From assembly GCA_030248135.1 (NCBI GenBank), contig JASANC010001770.1, positions 1 through 64,000 on the forward strand: a stretch of DNA of 64,000 nt, given 5' to 3'. A program made the position numbers and the translations under genes. Under the pieces are notes generated by a model. That model had not been told where the DNA came from and ran no database searches. It saw only the letters and a list, made by a program, of their open reading frames with translations. This document shows, in pieces, positions 36,201 to 47,700 of this stretch. This stretch comes from Theristus sp. LFF4_11. Taxonomy: Eukaryota; Nematoda; Chromadorea; Monhysterida; Xyalidae. Each line of letters opens with the position of its first letter. Position 1 is the stretch's first letter.

Positions 36201-39200
36201 CTGAGACATATCGCTGATTGGCTGCAAAGGAGAAAAGTTTGGGTGTGGTGGGTGACAGGCAGATGGAAAAATGTTCATAGCCTCTCTCCCACAAGCACCC
36301 GACCCGAACCACCCCCTCTGGCAGGGCGGGTAACCCAATTCATGAAGTCAGTTCTATTCACTTTCCAATTATTCTGAGCCGTGTGAAATTAACTTCACAG
36401 TAATTACTCAATGTCTTCTGTCAAAACGCTTTGATCAGAGATGCATTGATTGATCGGAGAGTGAATAACTGTAACAGTATTATTATTGTACATGGGGTCT
36501 ATGGAGATCGGGTTCAGATGATCAGGTGGGTGAAGTGACATGGTGGGAGAGGACAGTGGAAGAGAATAAAATACGGAAAATTAATGAAGAGATACTAACA
36601 GCGCAGAACACCATGGGAAACCAGCAAACTCGGTTGTATATCGCAAGTATCATCCACATGTACGTGTATCAGTGTATTACAGGTGCACATTCGACATTCC
36701 ACAGCAGGTGCCTGCAGTAACTGATTGTCCAAAATGAAATTACATCATCCAAGTTACAAAAACGATACAAGCAAAGCGACACTTCTAGAATACAGTACCA
36801 GCGACGACAAAGTTACAAACTAAGTTTGAATGAAAAACACGCTGTACCAATTATCCAGTGACATACAACCAAGAACTAGTCGTAAATTGGTAATCCAACC
36901 TTTTTTCACAGTCCCTTGAGAGCTTGATTGGCTAACCTTAACATAAACATTAACAAAACGGTCGTTTAAACAGCCCAAGGTGAATCCGCAATTAATCCAC
37001 CTTGAAAAATATTACGTTTGAAAATATAACGCGCAATACGTACGCTTAAGTCCTGAACAATTCCACTGGCTTAACAACAATGGACAGGTATACGTTTGTT
37101 CAGCAATCGGGAATTTCCAAGCAGAAAAAACATCAAATCGGGCAATCTCACTACGTTGGCACTGGCTGCCTCGGGCAAAGGTCAGATCCGAATTTTTTGT
37201 GAAAGAATAACAGCACGTCAGGAGAAAGAATAATATTGCGAAAAAATATTTAATATTAAGACACAGAGTGGTACGGGCCGCCCAACGGTCTTCAGCGAAT
37301 CAACACTGTGACACCGTTGGCAAATTCCAAGGGGAATTGTCTATCAAATACGGCAAACACAGCGACACAGCTGTAATCGAAGGAACTCACACTACCTGGC
37401 TTGGCAACGAGCATTACCGATTTCAAAGAATGCATCAATTTTAATGATTTTAAATAAAAAGCGGAGGGCAGGAGTTGTTGCTGTCCGATAATTTCGCATT
37501 TTCAGCAATAATATTGACAATTTGAATGTCAAATTGATAACTGAAGAAATTTTAAACAGGTCCTCCTGCTCACTGAGTATAAAACCAGGTAAGAGCTGAC
37601 AATTATTATAAAAAACCAAAGAAACATTCCGAACAATGCATTTTCCGTCGATAAGCTGCATTAAGCTTCAGCCAACTGCTGAAAAATGCGCAGACGTGTT
37701 CATGCAATAGCGAAGAACCAATGTTCAACGAAAAAGACCTGCCCATAAAGGATTGCGCAAAAAATGGCGCCACGCGATTTGCGCATACGGCACCCACGCA
37801 TTGCACAATTCCAATCTCAAATAAATCAGTGGGCAAGGTCATTTTTTTCGGACCGAACACAAAGCTTGTCACCAGTGAAGGATATGAATGACAAAACGAC
37901 AAATTTGCACTGATACTTATTCGAACACATCTAGCATCTGATTTGGCTGCGTCCGAATCTAAACGCACTGACTGGCCAATTAAAAACTATACAGCCAATC
38001 AGCGTGCAAGATATGGAAAATGTGGTGTACACTTCGCAAAACCTAACAAAACAAACAGAAACTTAACCGATGCTTTGAAACGCTGAGTAGCAAAACGTCA
38101 CATCAAGCACCGAGGACTTGCACAACACGAGTCAACGGTTAGCTAGCACACATGTTAATCAGGTCAAACCGGTCCGAATTTTGAATGAAACCCGATAGAG
38201 AGTCGAACAAGCCATCCGGAGAACGTGACAACATTCAAAATGCCGAAATAAATGGCCCACGATTTTGACCTTGGGCAGCGAGCGGGGCTCGCGTGCCGAC
38301 CGATTGCGTAGCACGGGCACTCTTCAAACGTGCCGGGGTATTCCCGTGGCTCACCGGCCCCACCGGAAATCTCAGGAAATTCGTGCCCGAGTCAAACATT
38401 GAATACAACGAAGTTGAACCAAAAGCATCCGAACAGCACAACAATTGTCGAAGTTTTGCTCGACCAGCTTCCTGTATTCAAGACTTTACGTCGGTGCTGG
38501 GAACTGATGGTCATTTCGATGTGGCCGGTGAGCGAGAAGAATACATATTTTAAGCGTTGTCATTGATACATCAACTACTATTGGTTGAAATTTCATGCTT
38601 GGCCACCCCACCACCACGAGTGTAGCGACCAATTCACACCCAATTCGAAACGGCTTGTACCATACACACACACACTTCTTTCAACATATGAACATGGTGT
38701 TTTTCCATTCATAAAAATTCCATTTTCAAACACACACAGACATACATGGTAACATCGATAATGTCTGGAGAGGAAAGAGCAAGAGTGCTGTACAAACAAC
38801 GCGTTACTACAACACCACAATCATGTCAGAAAAACATGAAATGATGGGTGATTGAGATGACTAGGAACAGATAACTACAGAAAGACACGAAAATGTAATA
38901 GACACGTGTCTGACCTTGTCTGCGCAGCATAGAAATGCAGACGAAATGGAAAATACGACTGTTAAATCGGGCATCCGTTGCAAAACGTCCGTTACCTTAT
39001 TCACCTATGTTCGTGCCCATCATTTTGTTAAATTATACACCCACACTACAAAGCTGAATGGGTTGAGATTGAGACTGAGAGAGTACAGCCAATCAGTACA
39101 CACAACGGCAAAACTTCATTCATAAAACATACACATAATAGTGGTGCACTCTCAGAAACTATGCACATAGTACTACTACTACACGACACACAACCATTTA

Positions 39201-40889
39201 CTATGTTGTTCCCATATTGCTAAACGTGATTTTTTGAAAATGTTGTTAAACCAACAATCGTTTACTTTTACCATCTCTCCAGATAACGACAGCCGGTGAT
39301 TGGAGAAACACTTTTTTCTTTTCTCAGCCCTTCCTTTTCAACCAGAGACGCCGTTTTTTGTACAAAAGGGAGATTTTTGGCAAACATGGCAGCTGTTTTA
39401 TGCTAGTAGCCGAAAAAGTGCACGCTTGGAATGTCTGCAAAAATCGGAATGCGTAATGTGGTTTGGAGTGGCGGCATTTCGAAGAGAAAGGAAACGGCGT
39501 TTTTTGCAACGTTCGAAAAATATTCAAAAAAGGTGCTTGGAGTTTGATTGAGGAATACGGTATCATCCAGAACGCCTGTTCACAAGTCAGAGTGAAAAAC
39601 AACACAAAACCAACACCGAACCTGGAAATTGAAACCGTCGGATTGTTGGTTGTATCGTCTGACGTGGAAACTCGTTCTTGTGTTGCTGTCGTTTCTTCGT
39701 AAATGGTGTTTGCACCGGAGTCCATTTGTTCGATTGGGCTGGCCGGTGACACGAGCAAATCTGCAAAACGCAAAAAAAAAGATTATGTTGTTATTGTTGT
39801 GTCACGGTTGTTGAGACGAGTCGTATCACGGAATCACCCGTGCAGCATTTGAATCGCATGGTGAATGAAATGAAAAAAAACGCTGCATCAGACCAGCAAA
39901 CGTGAATGAACAGCAAGAAAGCAGCACACAGCATATCAAATTGCAATCCACCACTGTTTTCCGTGTATCGCTGTGAGACGAACAGAAACTGCTCGCACAA
40001 AAACGTCCGTTTTTGGCACGTTTTTCGATTCGGTCCGAAAAAAAAACCAAACACCCACGGTCACACACAGACCGGGACGCTCAAAGTCGGGCGTGTTGCA
40101 GAGCGACTGAGTGGTGTTGTGGACATTCGATGACTCGGAGGAGACGTGCGATCCGGACGTGTCCAACGACAGACGACGACGCGGCGTCGCCGTGAATGTC
40201 AGGCTGAAAGAAAAAAACAAAAACTCTGTTCCATCATGGTGCGCAAAAGAAAGAAAACGATACTTCCCAGAAAAGTGACAAAATTTCGAATCGCGATGCG
40301 ATATCTGAGCAAGATGAAGTCGTCGTGTTCAGAAGAAGTTCAAACACAGTTTATCAATAGGAATCCAAAGAAAGACAATTGAACATGACTTGGCATACCG
40401 GTGTGATAAAAAACTAGAACAATATGGTGAACTTGAAAAAAGAGAACCAAGCGCAAGAGAGCGCACTGATGATTCGACAGATCGCTTGCCAGCTGCGTCA
40501 CGGGCGACATTTCAGTTGAGCACTCGGCTGCTGCCACCGATGTTGGCGGCAAAAATGGCGCCTTTATTGACGTCGACGATGACGTAGTGGAGGACGACGA
40601 CTGAATTTAGATTTTGGAAACGTGCAAAGTGCAAACGAACTCACATTTCATCATGACCAGTTGAATCGAAGAAATGGCACGAAGAAAACAACAAGAAAAA
40701 TAGCAAAAAAGTAACGGAAATGCACGAAAGTGCCCGAAGAAAACCCACAGCACAACAGTAGTCCTCATCACACATCGACTGCGAAACCGAAGCACCACGC
40801 ATTTCAGTCCTGTTCTGAATGCTCGTGATCCACTGCTCTGTGCGACAGACAGGCGGCGACGGCGGAGATTGCTGTTCAGTTTTCTTCAT
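24290..40889 (-). CDS. cdc25: CDC25 dual-specificity phosphatase
   Basis: Removes the inhibitory phosphates from Cdk1/Cdk2 to drive cell-cycle entry. Exons from the 5' end (complement): 40788-40889 (tentative), 40467-40600, 40073-40203, 39622-39760, 32644-32862, 31896-32077, 28507-28604, 27972-28181, 26902-27681, 26516-26581, 25749-25990, 25142-25259, 24290-24598. Phases agree at all junctions; about 875 residues without the first exon. The regulatory half has SPVTQL (CDC25 signature), RRRLSLDTS (Chk-type R-x-x-S) and KDSGISDVG (DSG degron-like). The catalytic rhodanese fold has MIGDYTR, CISAET, LILIDCRYPYEFDGGHVRGA, the CX5R loop YCEYSQERGPKM, and LFYPEIYLLEGGYKNF then ELCEPRAYVPM. The usual His before the catalytic Cys is Tyr. 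The basic tail after FRSW is about 70 residues. The first exon rests on an ATG and a phase-0 donor only. Confidence 0.93.
24707..24897 (+). repeat. 190-bp dispersed repeat, copy 1
   Basis: Shares blocks CAATGCGCGCATAGAT, TTCAAAATTGG, ATCCGAGTC and CCACATAAAGATTGAAA, in the same order and spacing, with 59795-59985. Both copies lie in introns of minus-strand genes. No TIRs or coding capacity seen. Confidence 0.8.
25356..25520 (-). mobile_element. tRNA-derived SINE-like element, left copy (minus)
   Basis: Read on the minus strand it has a B-box-like GGGGTTCGAGC, then GGGGTGTATGTATAGGCT, GGGCGCCC, GGCGTTCTC..GTACGC, and ends in ACATCGCCTAAA. The body and tail align with 25545-25716 at roughly 75% by eye. 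It occupies CDC25 intron 25260-25748. Confidence 0.65.
25545..25716 (+). mobile_element. tRNA-derived SINE-like element, right copy (plus)
   Basis: The head CTCGTGGTCTGGTGGTAGTG (A-box-like) is followed by a CTGCAGT segment with GCA in the anticodon position, and by a T-arm CGGGG-GATCGAG-CCCCG. This is tRNA-Cys-like, though the anticodon and acceptor stems are poor. The body GGGCGCCC..GGCGT..GTACGC and tail ACATCGCCTAAA match the left copy. The two copies face head to head. Confidence 0.65.
26041..26112. repeat. G-run / C-run hairpin with GATA-type repeats
   Basis: A G-rich run (GGGGGGGGCC), ATAGATAGCTGGA, a short loop, TCCAGATAGATAGATAG and then C12. It can fold into a long stem and lies in a CDC25 intron. 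Confidence 0.7.
28605..31895. other. 3.3-kb CDC25 intron
   Basis: AT-rich and free of coding signal in any frame. No tRNA or hairpin element recognised beyond a CCAATCAG octamer near 28695 and another near 31440. Confidence 0.6.
32282..32356. mobile_element. CA/TG hairpin MITE, copy 3
   Basis: ACTCACTGGCAAACACACAC.. pairs with ..GTGTGTTTGTTTGTGTGACTG. It is in the CDC25 intron between exons 31896-32077 and 32644-32862. Confidence 0.55.
32863..39621. other. 6.8-kb CDC25 intron
   Basis: The longest intron in the window, A-rich on the plus strand, with no exon that keeps phase. The adjoining exons splice in phase across it (AG|C). CCAATCAG-type octamers occur near 34855, 36213, 37989 and 39088. 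Confidence 0.6.
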
Positions 40890-41629
40890 CGTTTCAGTTT
40901 TGCTCAACCACAGCAGCGACGTTCTCTCACCAACTTCGATCATATTTTTCAGAATTTTTCCTGTGTTTCAAGTTTCTCTTTCAACCAAATGGCGTTTCTT
41001 TCTGTTCAGTTCAAAGAAATATTCTGGAAAGTTCGATGCCGACTAGAAAGCAAGGTCAAGGGCAAGGCACTATCTTATTTTGGTGTATCTTTGAAAAAAC
41101 AATTTTGTTCAAATGTTCAATTTTATTTTTATGGTTCAGCAGCAGCTCACCCCTCTTAAAACAACTATGCCACTGATCAAACCTCGCTGAGTTCCAGCAG
41201 AAATCTATTATAGACGTCCTGGATAATTTGTAGCATTAGCTGAAGCTGATTGGTTGCCTGAGTGAACACAGGTTCAAAAAAGAATTTTCTTTTCTTTTTT
41301 CTGAATATTGTGATTTTTTGTGCGTTTGTTTAGCGTGGGCAAACAGTGAGATCTTGAATGGAAAACTCCTTGTTCATGATTTGCGAATTGGAGACAATTC
41401 AAAAGCAGCAAATTTCATGAAGAAACTCTCTTTTGTTCTACAATACTTGACTAGGGGAGTCCGCACAACCGCTGGTTTGTCGCGCGGTTGTCTCTTCGTT
41501 GGCATGTGGTCTGTTTATTTATTTGTTTGGTTTTCGCGTTTTAGTTCCGTGCCGTGCCGTTCTTGTTTCGGTTTTGCATTTGTTTGGTTTGGTTCAGTTT
41601 GTTCTGCTTCGGCTGCCTAGTTTCTGTTC

Positions 41630-42330
41630 GGTTCGTCTTTTTGATTGAACAATTGGATGTTTTATAGTCATTTTCTTTGCGTCATTTTGTGTGTTTTGTG
41701 TGTTTGTGTGTTCGTGATAAGTACGATTCTGCGTCTTTTCATTTTTCACATTTGTTGGTTGTGTTTGTTTTGATCCGTACCGTTTTGTTTCGATTCTGTT
41801 TTTGCTATGTTTGTTTGGTTTCGTTTCTGTTGTAGTTGCTTTGTTTCCGTTCGGCTCATTTTCGATTCGTGTTTTTGAAATGAAACGCTAATTTCAAGAG
41901 TCTGTGTTTGCGATATCTTCAATTCTGCGTCTCTTCATTCATTTTTGCTTGCTGATTTCGTCTTGTTTAGTACCGTTTTTCGATTATGTTTTTGCCAGGT
42001 ATGGTTATACATCGTTTTGTTTCGACTGTTGTGCTTTTGTTCAGTTGCTTTGGTTCGTCTTTTTGATGTGTAACTTGCTTCAAGAATCATTTCCTGTGTT
42101 CGCGAGAAATTCGACTCTGCTTCTTTTCATTTTTGATTTTTGAGTTCGTTTTGTTGTGTTCCGTTCAGTTCAGATTTTTTTCTCGTTTGACTTGGCTCGG
42201 TTTCTTTTTTTGATTCGGTTGCTTCGTTTATGTTCAGTGCGTTTCGGATCGTGTTTGGTATGTGTCTTAGTGTGTGACTGTTTAAGAGTCTTTGTGTGTT
42301 TGGATATGTTGTTTTGCGTCTTTAAAAAAA
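41630..42330 (+). repeat. Degenerate T-rich tandem repeat, about 190-200 bp period
   Basis: Recurring blocks in the same order: TTCGTCTTTTTGATTGAAC (41631), TTCGGCTCATTTTCGATTCG (41850), TTCGTCTTTTTGATGTGTAAC (42055); and GATTCTGCGTCTTTTCATTT (about 41726), AATTCTGCGTCTCTTCATTC (about 41920), GACTCTGCTTCTTTTCATTT (about 42112). The spacing is near 190 bp. The last partial unit ends at GCGTCTTT, followed by poly-A. Confidence 0.65.
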
Positions 42331-42374
42331 AAAAAAAATTCGAAAAAAAAAAAAAAAAAAAATATATATATATA
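42324..42374 (+). repeat. Poly-A runs followed by (AT)n
   Basis: Two A runs (15 and about 20) separated by TTCG, then (TA)6. They end the T-rich array and are reminiscent of a retroposon tail, but no retroposon body was identified. Confidence 0.9.
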
Positions 42375-44732
42375 AACAAAATAAAATGATGTATGAAGAG
42401 ACAGCTCATAGACTTGTTTCTTTGGTTTTTTTTTGGTTTTTTCATCATTGAGCCGTCACAGGCGTCGTTGCTGTTCTTTATCTTGTGTTTAAGAAAGCCA
42501 CTCATTGAAGTTTTTTGTTTATTGATTGTTTCGGGTTCTTCAGTTTTCGGTTCTCGTTTTGTGTGTGAATTGAGTTTTTTTTTGGATAGAGTTTGTGCCT
42601 CCAAATGTTTTTCAACTTCAGCTTGTTTTAGGGTAAATACATGGGCAATTCTTGCCCACATCCGACACCCGATACAAAACAATGATATAATAGTTGTTTG
42701 TTTCATTCATTTTTTTTGATAATTTTGTCATTATGTTAATTGTTTATCATTGTGTTTTTGTTAAAGGTGTTGCGCGTTACATAAAATCTTGAAATCTTGT
42801 TCAAAAAAAGGAATGATAACTGACGACGACGACGTTTCCCTTCGAAAAAAAAATTTGCGGCGCTATCACGAAGGTCGCCGTCGCCGCCGTCGTTGTTCTT
42901 GGAAAAAAGAGTTGACGGCAAAACACATCTGCTTTTTGCAAAATGTACGTCACACAAATCCTCCAAAGCGTTTTTCTTGATAAAAAAATTAAAGCAGCTA
43001 ATATTTGACAGCGAATTCAGGTTTCCAATTGTCGTCGTCGCCGTCGTTCTTTTTTGAAACAAAATGAAGTTTTGTGCCATGAAAAATGCTGCTTTTGATG
43101 TCTTCATCTCATCAATTACAAACAAGAGTTTTTCCATCAAAATCTCACTGTCTGTGTCTACTGTCTACCCACACAAAACAAAACTCACAGAAGATAGAAA
43201 AAAGAAAATGTCCATATTCCAATTTCTTTTTTGAACCTGATGTTCAGGCAACCAATCAGCTAATACTACATGTACAAATCATCCAGGGCAAAACCTTCCT
43301 GCGCGCATTGAGAGTTGAGACGCGGGACCAAAATAAAAGATATTGAAACGCACGCGCACAGGCACGCTCATGTTCGTGATCCACTAGCGCGCGTGCACAC
43401 GCTCCGACCGGCCTCAATAAAACTTGTTCGAAACGCAACTGTGCTAACAACTTCCGCCTTGAAAAGGCTTGGCTTAGGTTAAACCGAACTAAAACAAACC
43501 AAACAAACTCCAAACTTGATTTTGGTTCAGCAAGGTAGGCAAACCAGCACTCAATGTAAAAGTATTGATCTTTTTTCTTTGTCACTCCAATTTATTTTTG
43601 AGAGTCCAATTTATTGCGTGACTTCATCATGTCTTGCGTAAAAACGGATTTTCTGCAACTGCTTATATCACCGTGCCGTTTGAACGATCGCAGTTGCAAA
43701 TCCGCGCGAACTGAGAGGAGTGGGAAGCACACAATCACCGCGGCACCGATTGAGATTGGCATGTACGGAGCCGCTTACATTGTTTTTGCAGCCGGTTGTC
43801 CACTTGTGTACTATTTCGTAAGTTTGTACATTTTACACATACTGTGGGCCGTGTTTATTTGACCCTGAACGTTTTTTGCAGAAATTTTGACATAAAATGA
43901 CGCGCTCAAAATGTTACTTGCTTGTGAACCTGTTGAAATGAAAGGTAGAGTAGCGATAACGCACAAAGTTTTCCTGTACGTTTAAAAGATGAAATCAAAA
44001 ATAAGCAAATAGACGAAACCGAAAGCGAATGGCTCTCATCCATCACCCACAAATGCGCTAAATCACAAATTCAATTTGGCATGCTGCATGTTGGCGGAAC
44101 GTGTAACTCACATGCGACGCAGTGACCACTCACATTGTGCCACACACGGTGCCTGCATGCGAAAAATTTCCCAGCGATGCAAAATAAAACTGACAGGTCA
44201 GCAAACACCGATACATATTACAGCACTGTACGTTATATCCGCGACATTAAAGCAGTCCATTATCATACTGATTACGGTGGATTAGCAGAACTGTCAATTT
44301 CATGTTAATGTCAATGTTAATGTCAATTTTACTGCGGTAACTCCGAATAAACAGTTCTGATGTATAAACGAGGGTATAACAATAAGTGCGTGTTTGCTGC
44401 AAAATGCAAGATCCAGTCAAAACAAATAGCAGATGCTTAATTGAACAATCAAAACCTGCACACTAGTTCAGCTCTTGTCGGACAAAGTGGGGGCTGATGA
44501 CTGATCGGAAAATTAATGTTCCATAAATGATGTTTTGAAGGGCAAATGGGCGCAATTAGGTATCACTGAAGTCGATGGCGCTAACAAACAGTGCAGTAAC
44601 TTCCGCGCTTGTTTGATCACTTTAGTGTCGTGGTTACTGAAAACCACTGTAGGTGTACCTAATTTACAAAAACGCTCAATCGTCATCTGCTGCGCATATC
44701 CGAAGATCATTGTTCTTTTTGCACTGAAAAAA

Positions 44733-47700
44733 ATGGTTGATAAAGAAGCGCGAAATCGACGCATAAAGCAAGCGCTGACGGACTATGCGGGAAACGCGTC
44801 CGCCGGCGGTTTACCGCAATCGCACCGCTCGTACTCGACCAGTCGCGCGTTCTGCGTTTTCTGGGGCGTCGTCTTCGTCGGCGGCCTGATCGCGACCACG
44901 ATCCATCTGACCATCTTGTTCTGGCAGTATTTCAAGTACGACATTTCGGTTGTGGTGAGTTTGCGACCACTTTTTGTGATCTTTTCTTGATGTTGATATT
45001 TTTCTGTTTCTTCCTTTTTTTACTTTCGGTGCGGTGTGCTTTGCGTTTCCGCAGAATTTCTGCGGTGCCCATTATTTCTGCAGATCACCATCCAGCGCAA
45101 CAACACGTTCGAGTTTCCGGCGGTGAGCGTGTGCAATTTGAATCCGCTGAAAAAGTCGAAAATCGATCCGTGCGGCGACATGGGACAAATGGTTCGGGTG
45201 CAGCAAGAATTCACGACGAAAACAGTGATGACCAACGAGAAGTTGCGAGAGATGCGACGTAAGATCAGGAATGGCAACATTACCGACCTGCCGGACAAGT
45301 TGACCTTTCTTCTGGACAGTTCACGGTGCCCAACGACGTCGACAACGACGACGACGACGCCAAATCCGAGCACCACCACCACTCCTACAGCGAGTGCTCG
45401 AAAAAGGCGACGTCGCAAGAGGAGCGTAGATCAAGTGAAGCAACCGTTGAAACGCAAACCCGACAAGCGTACGAACACCCGTAACACTCCTGCAATGGAA
45501 CGTGCGAATAATGTGAAACACAGGAAACGACCACCTGTGATGGGAGTAAAACAAAATCAGAGACAACGATTCAAGCGCCAGGCTCCCCCGTCATCAACAG
45601 CACCTGCAAGCGGATCAACGAGTGCTGCAGCTGCCACTACGCCACCTGCTGGAGTAACTGGTAATGTTCATGGCACGGTTTACCCGTTCAATCATGGGCG
45701 CATCTTTTCAATACGGTTTATGTTTGTCGAATCCACCTGTTTAAGGAAGCACCTCATCAGCAGCGGGTACAACATCAGCGGGGACCTCCGCAGCAGGTAC
45801 GACGCCAGCGGGAACAACTGCAGCGGACATAACAACAGCGGGAGCAACTGCAGCGGGTACAACATCAGCAGGGGCAACTGTGGGAGATACTACATCAGCA
45901 GGGGCAACTGTGGAAGGTACAACGTCAGCAGGGGCAACTGCGGCAGGTACAACATCAGCAGGGGCAACTGTGGAAGGTACAACATCAGCAGGGGCAACTG
46001 TGGAAAGTACAACATCAGCAGGGGCAACTGCGGGAGGTACAACATCAGCAGGGGCAACTGCGGGAGGTACAACATCAGCAGGGGCAACTGCGGCAGATAC
46101 AACATCAGCAGGGGCAACTGTGGAAGGTACAACGAACACAACGGGTGCAAACTAAGTTCAGAAAAATCTCAATAGAACCGATCAACCGTCAAGAATTCGT
46201 CTTCAATTTTAGGATCTACCAGCACAGCATCAACTGCGGTCACTAGCACGGCGACTTCGAGCGAAAGTACAACAGGCGCATCTTCGAACGCAGCCAAGTC
46301 AACTTCAAACACGCCATCCACTGCTTCGACAGTGTCGCCAACAAGCACGGACAGCAACACCGCCAGTGGTCCTAGCAGTTCGACAATTGACAGCTCAACA
46401 GACTCGACAGGCAGCTTATATGACAGCTCATCGACGACGTAATGTTTCTTTGAAATTTTGGAACTTAAAAAAACGTCGAGTTTGTTTTTTTCATCATGCA
46501 CTTGGTTTTTCTTCCAGCGACAGCAACTACGTCGAAGACTACGGAGATTTAGATAATCCATATGGAAACACAGACATGTACTCTGACAATTACGATTGGT
46601 CACAATATAATGGTGAATATAATTGGGATGATGAGTATGGAGGTGACGATTTTGGCCACGGAACGGAATATGGCAACGAGGGCTATTTTTATTACGACGA
46701 CGACGAGTTCATTTCGGTAAATGGACAAATTACTTTTTTCAAATCAAAAATTCGCCAACACTAGCGTTCGTCAACGTCCGTTAGCGCAGTGAACTTTGAA
46801 AATTGAGTTTTCATTCAATTTCCGACACTTGTTTCGATCATTTTGTAGGATGCCGACAAGTTTGCGTTCCGCAAGTTCGTCCAAAAGAGCCAGCTGCCCG
46901 ATCTGCTCGACGCGCAAGATCGAATCTCGATCAGCGACGAAAACATCCAGAACATGGGCTACAACGCGTCCGAGTTCATCCTTGAGTGTACCTTCAACCG
47001 CAACCAGAAATGCGTGCCGGCGGAATTCCATCGGTTCGTCAACGCGCATTACGGCAACTGTTACACGTTCAACAGCGTTCTCGGCAGTGAGTGGTGCACT
47101 TTGTGGCCATTGGTGTCGCACATACCATAAAGTTTTGCATTTGAGGTTCCTCCCACTTATAAGACCCCCACCCAAAATTGGGCAGAGTGACACACGTCGG
47201 GAAGCCAAAAAAATTCAAAATTTTTACTTGGTCGAAATCCCAGTCCGCTTATAAGGCCGGACTTCCTAATCTTCGCTTTATAAGACCTCCTCCCACTTAT
47301 AAGGTTGTCCCACAGAATTCCGCTTTTTCAGGAATTTTTGATTTTTAAATTTTATTTAAGGAGACCTTATATGCAAGAATTAACGGTGTTCAGTTTTCTT
47401 CCACCACAAATTGCACCCCGTGGCTTTCAGGGGACGACAACTGGGTGTACAAAACGCGCAACAGCGGCAGTCGCTACGGCCTCCGGCTGACGCTGGCCAT
47501 CCACCCCGAGGAGTACATTGGCCTGTTGGCGCCCGACTACGGTGTTCGTGTGGTCGTGCACTCGCCGTACGAGCAGGCGGAGCCGAGCCAGTTCGGATTC
47601 AACGTTCCGCCAGGTTGGCGAATGGAAACTCGTTCACACGCGCTTTCTCGATAATAAAGAATTTCCAACTGAAACTGAATTCACGTGCGAATATGCCGTT

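Larger units (their letters stand above)
40890..44732. other. Divergent upstream region of CDC25 (-) and DEG/ENaC gene 1 (+)
   Basis: No protein exon I can support. It contains the T-rich tandem array (41630-42330), a poly-A/AT tract, and CCAATCAG octamers near 41246 and 43248. Promoters of both genes should lie here. Confidence 0.5.

Noticed and set aside
45661..46175. Cys/Arg-rich ISRGNCGRYN repeat as the real protein
   Set aside because: It needs retention of intron 45661-45760 and ends at a stop before the channel core. The spliced frame leads on in phase to the rest of the channel.
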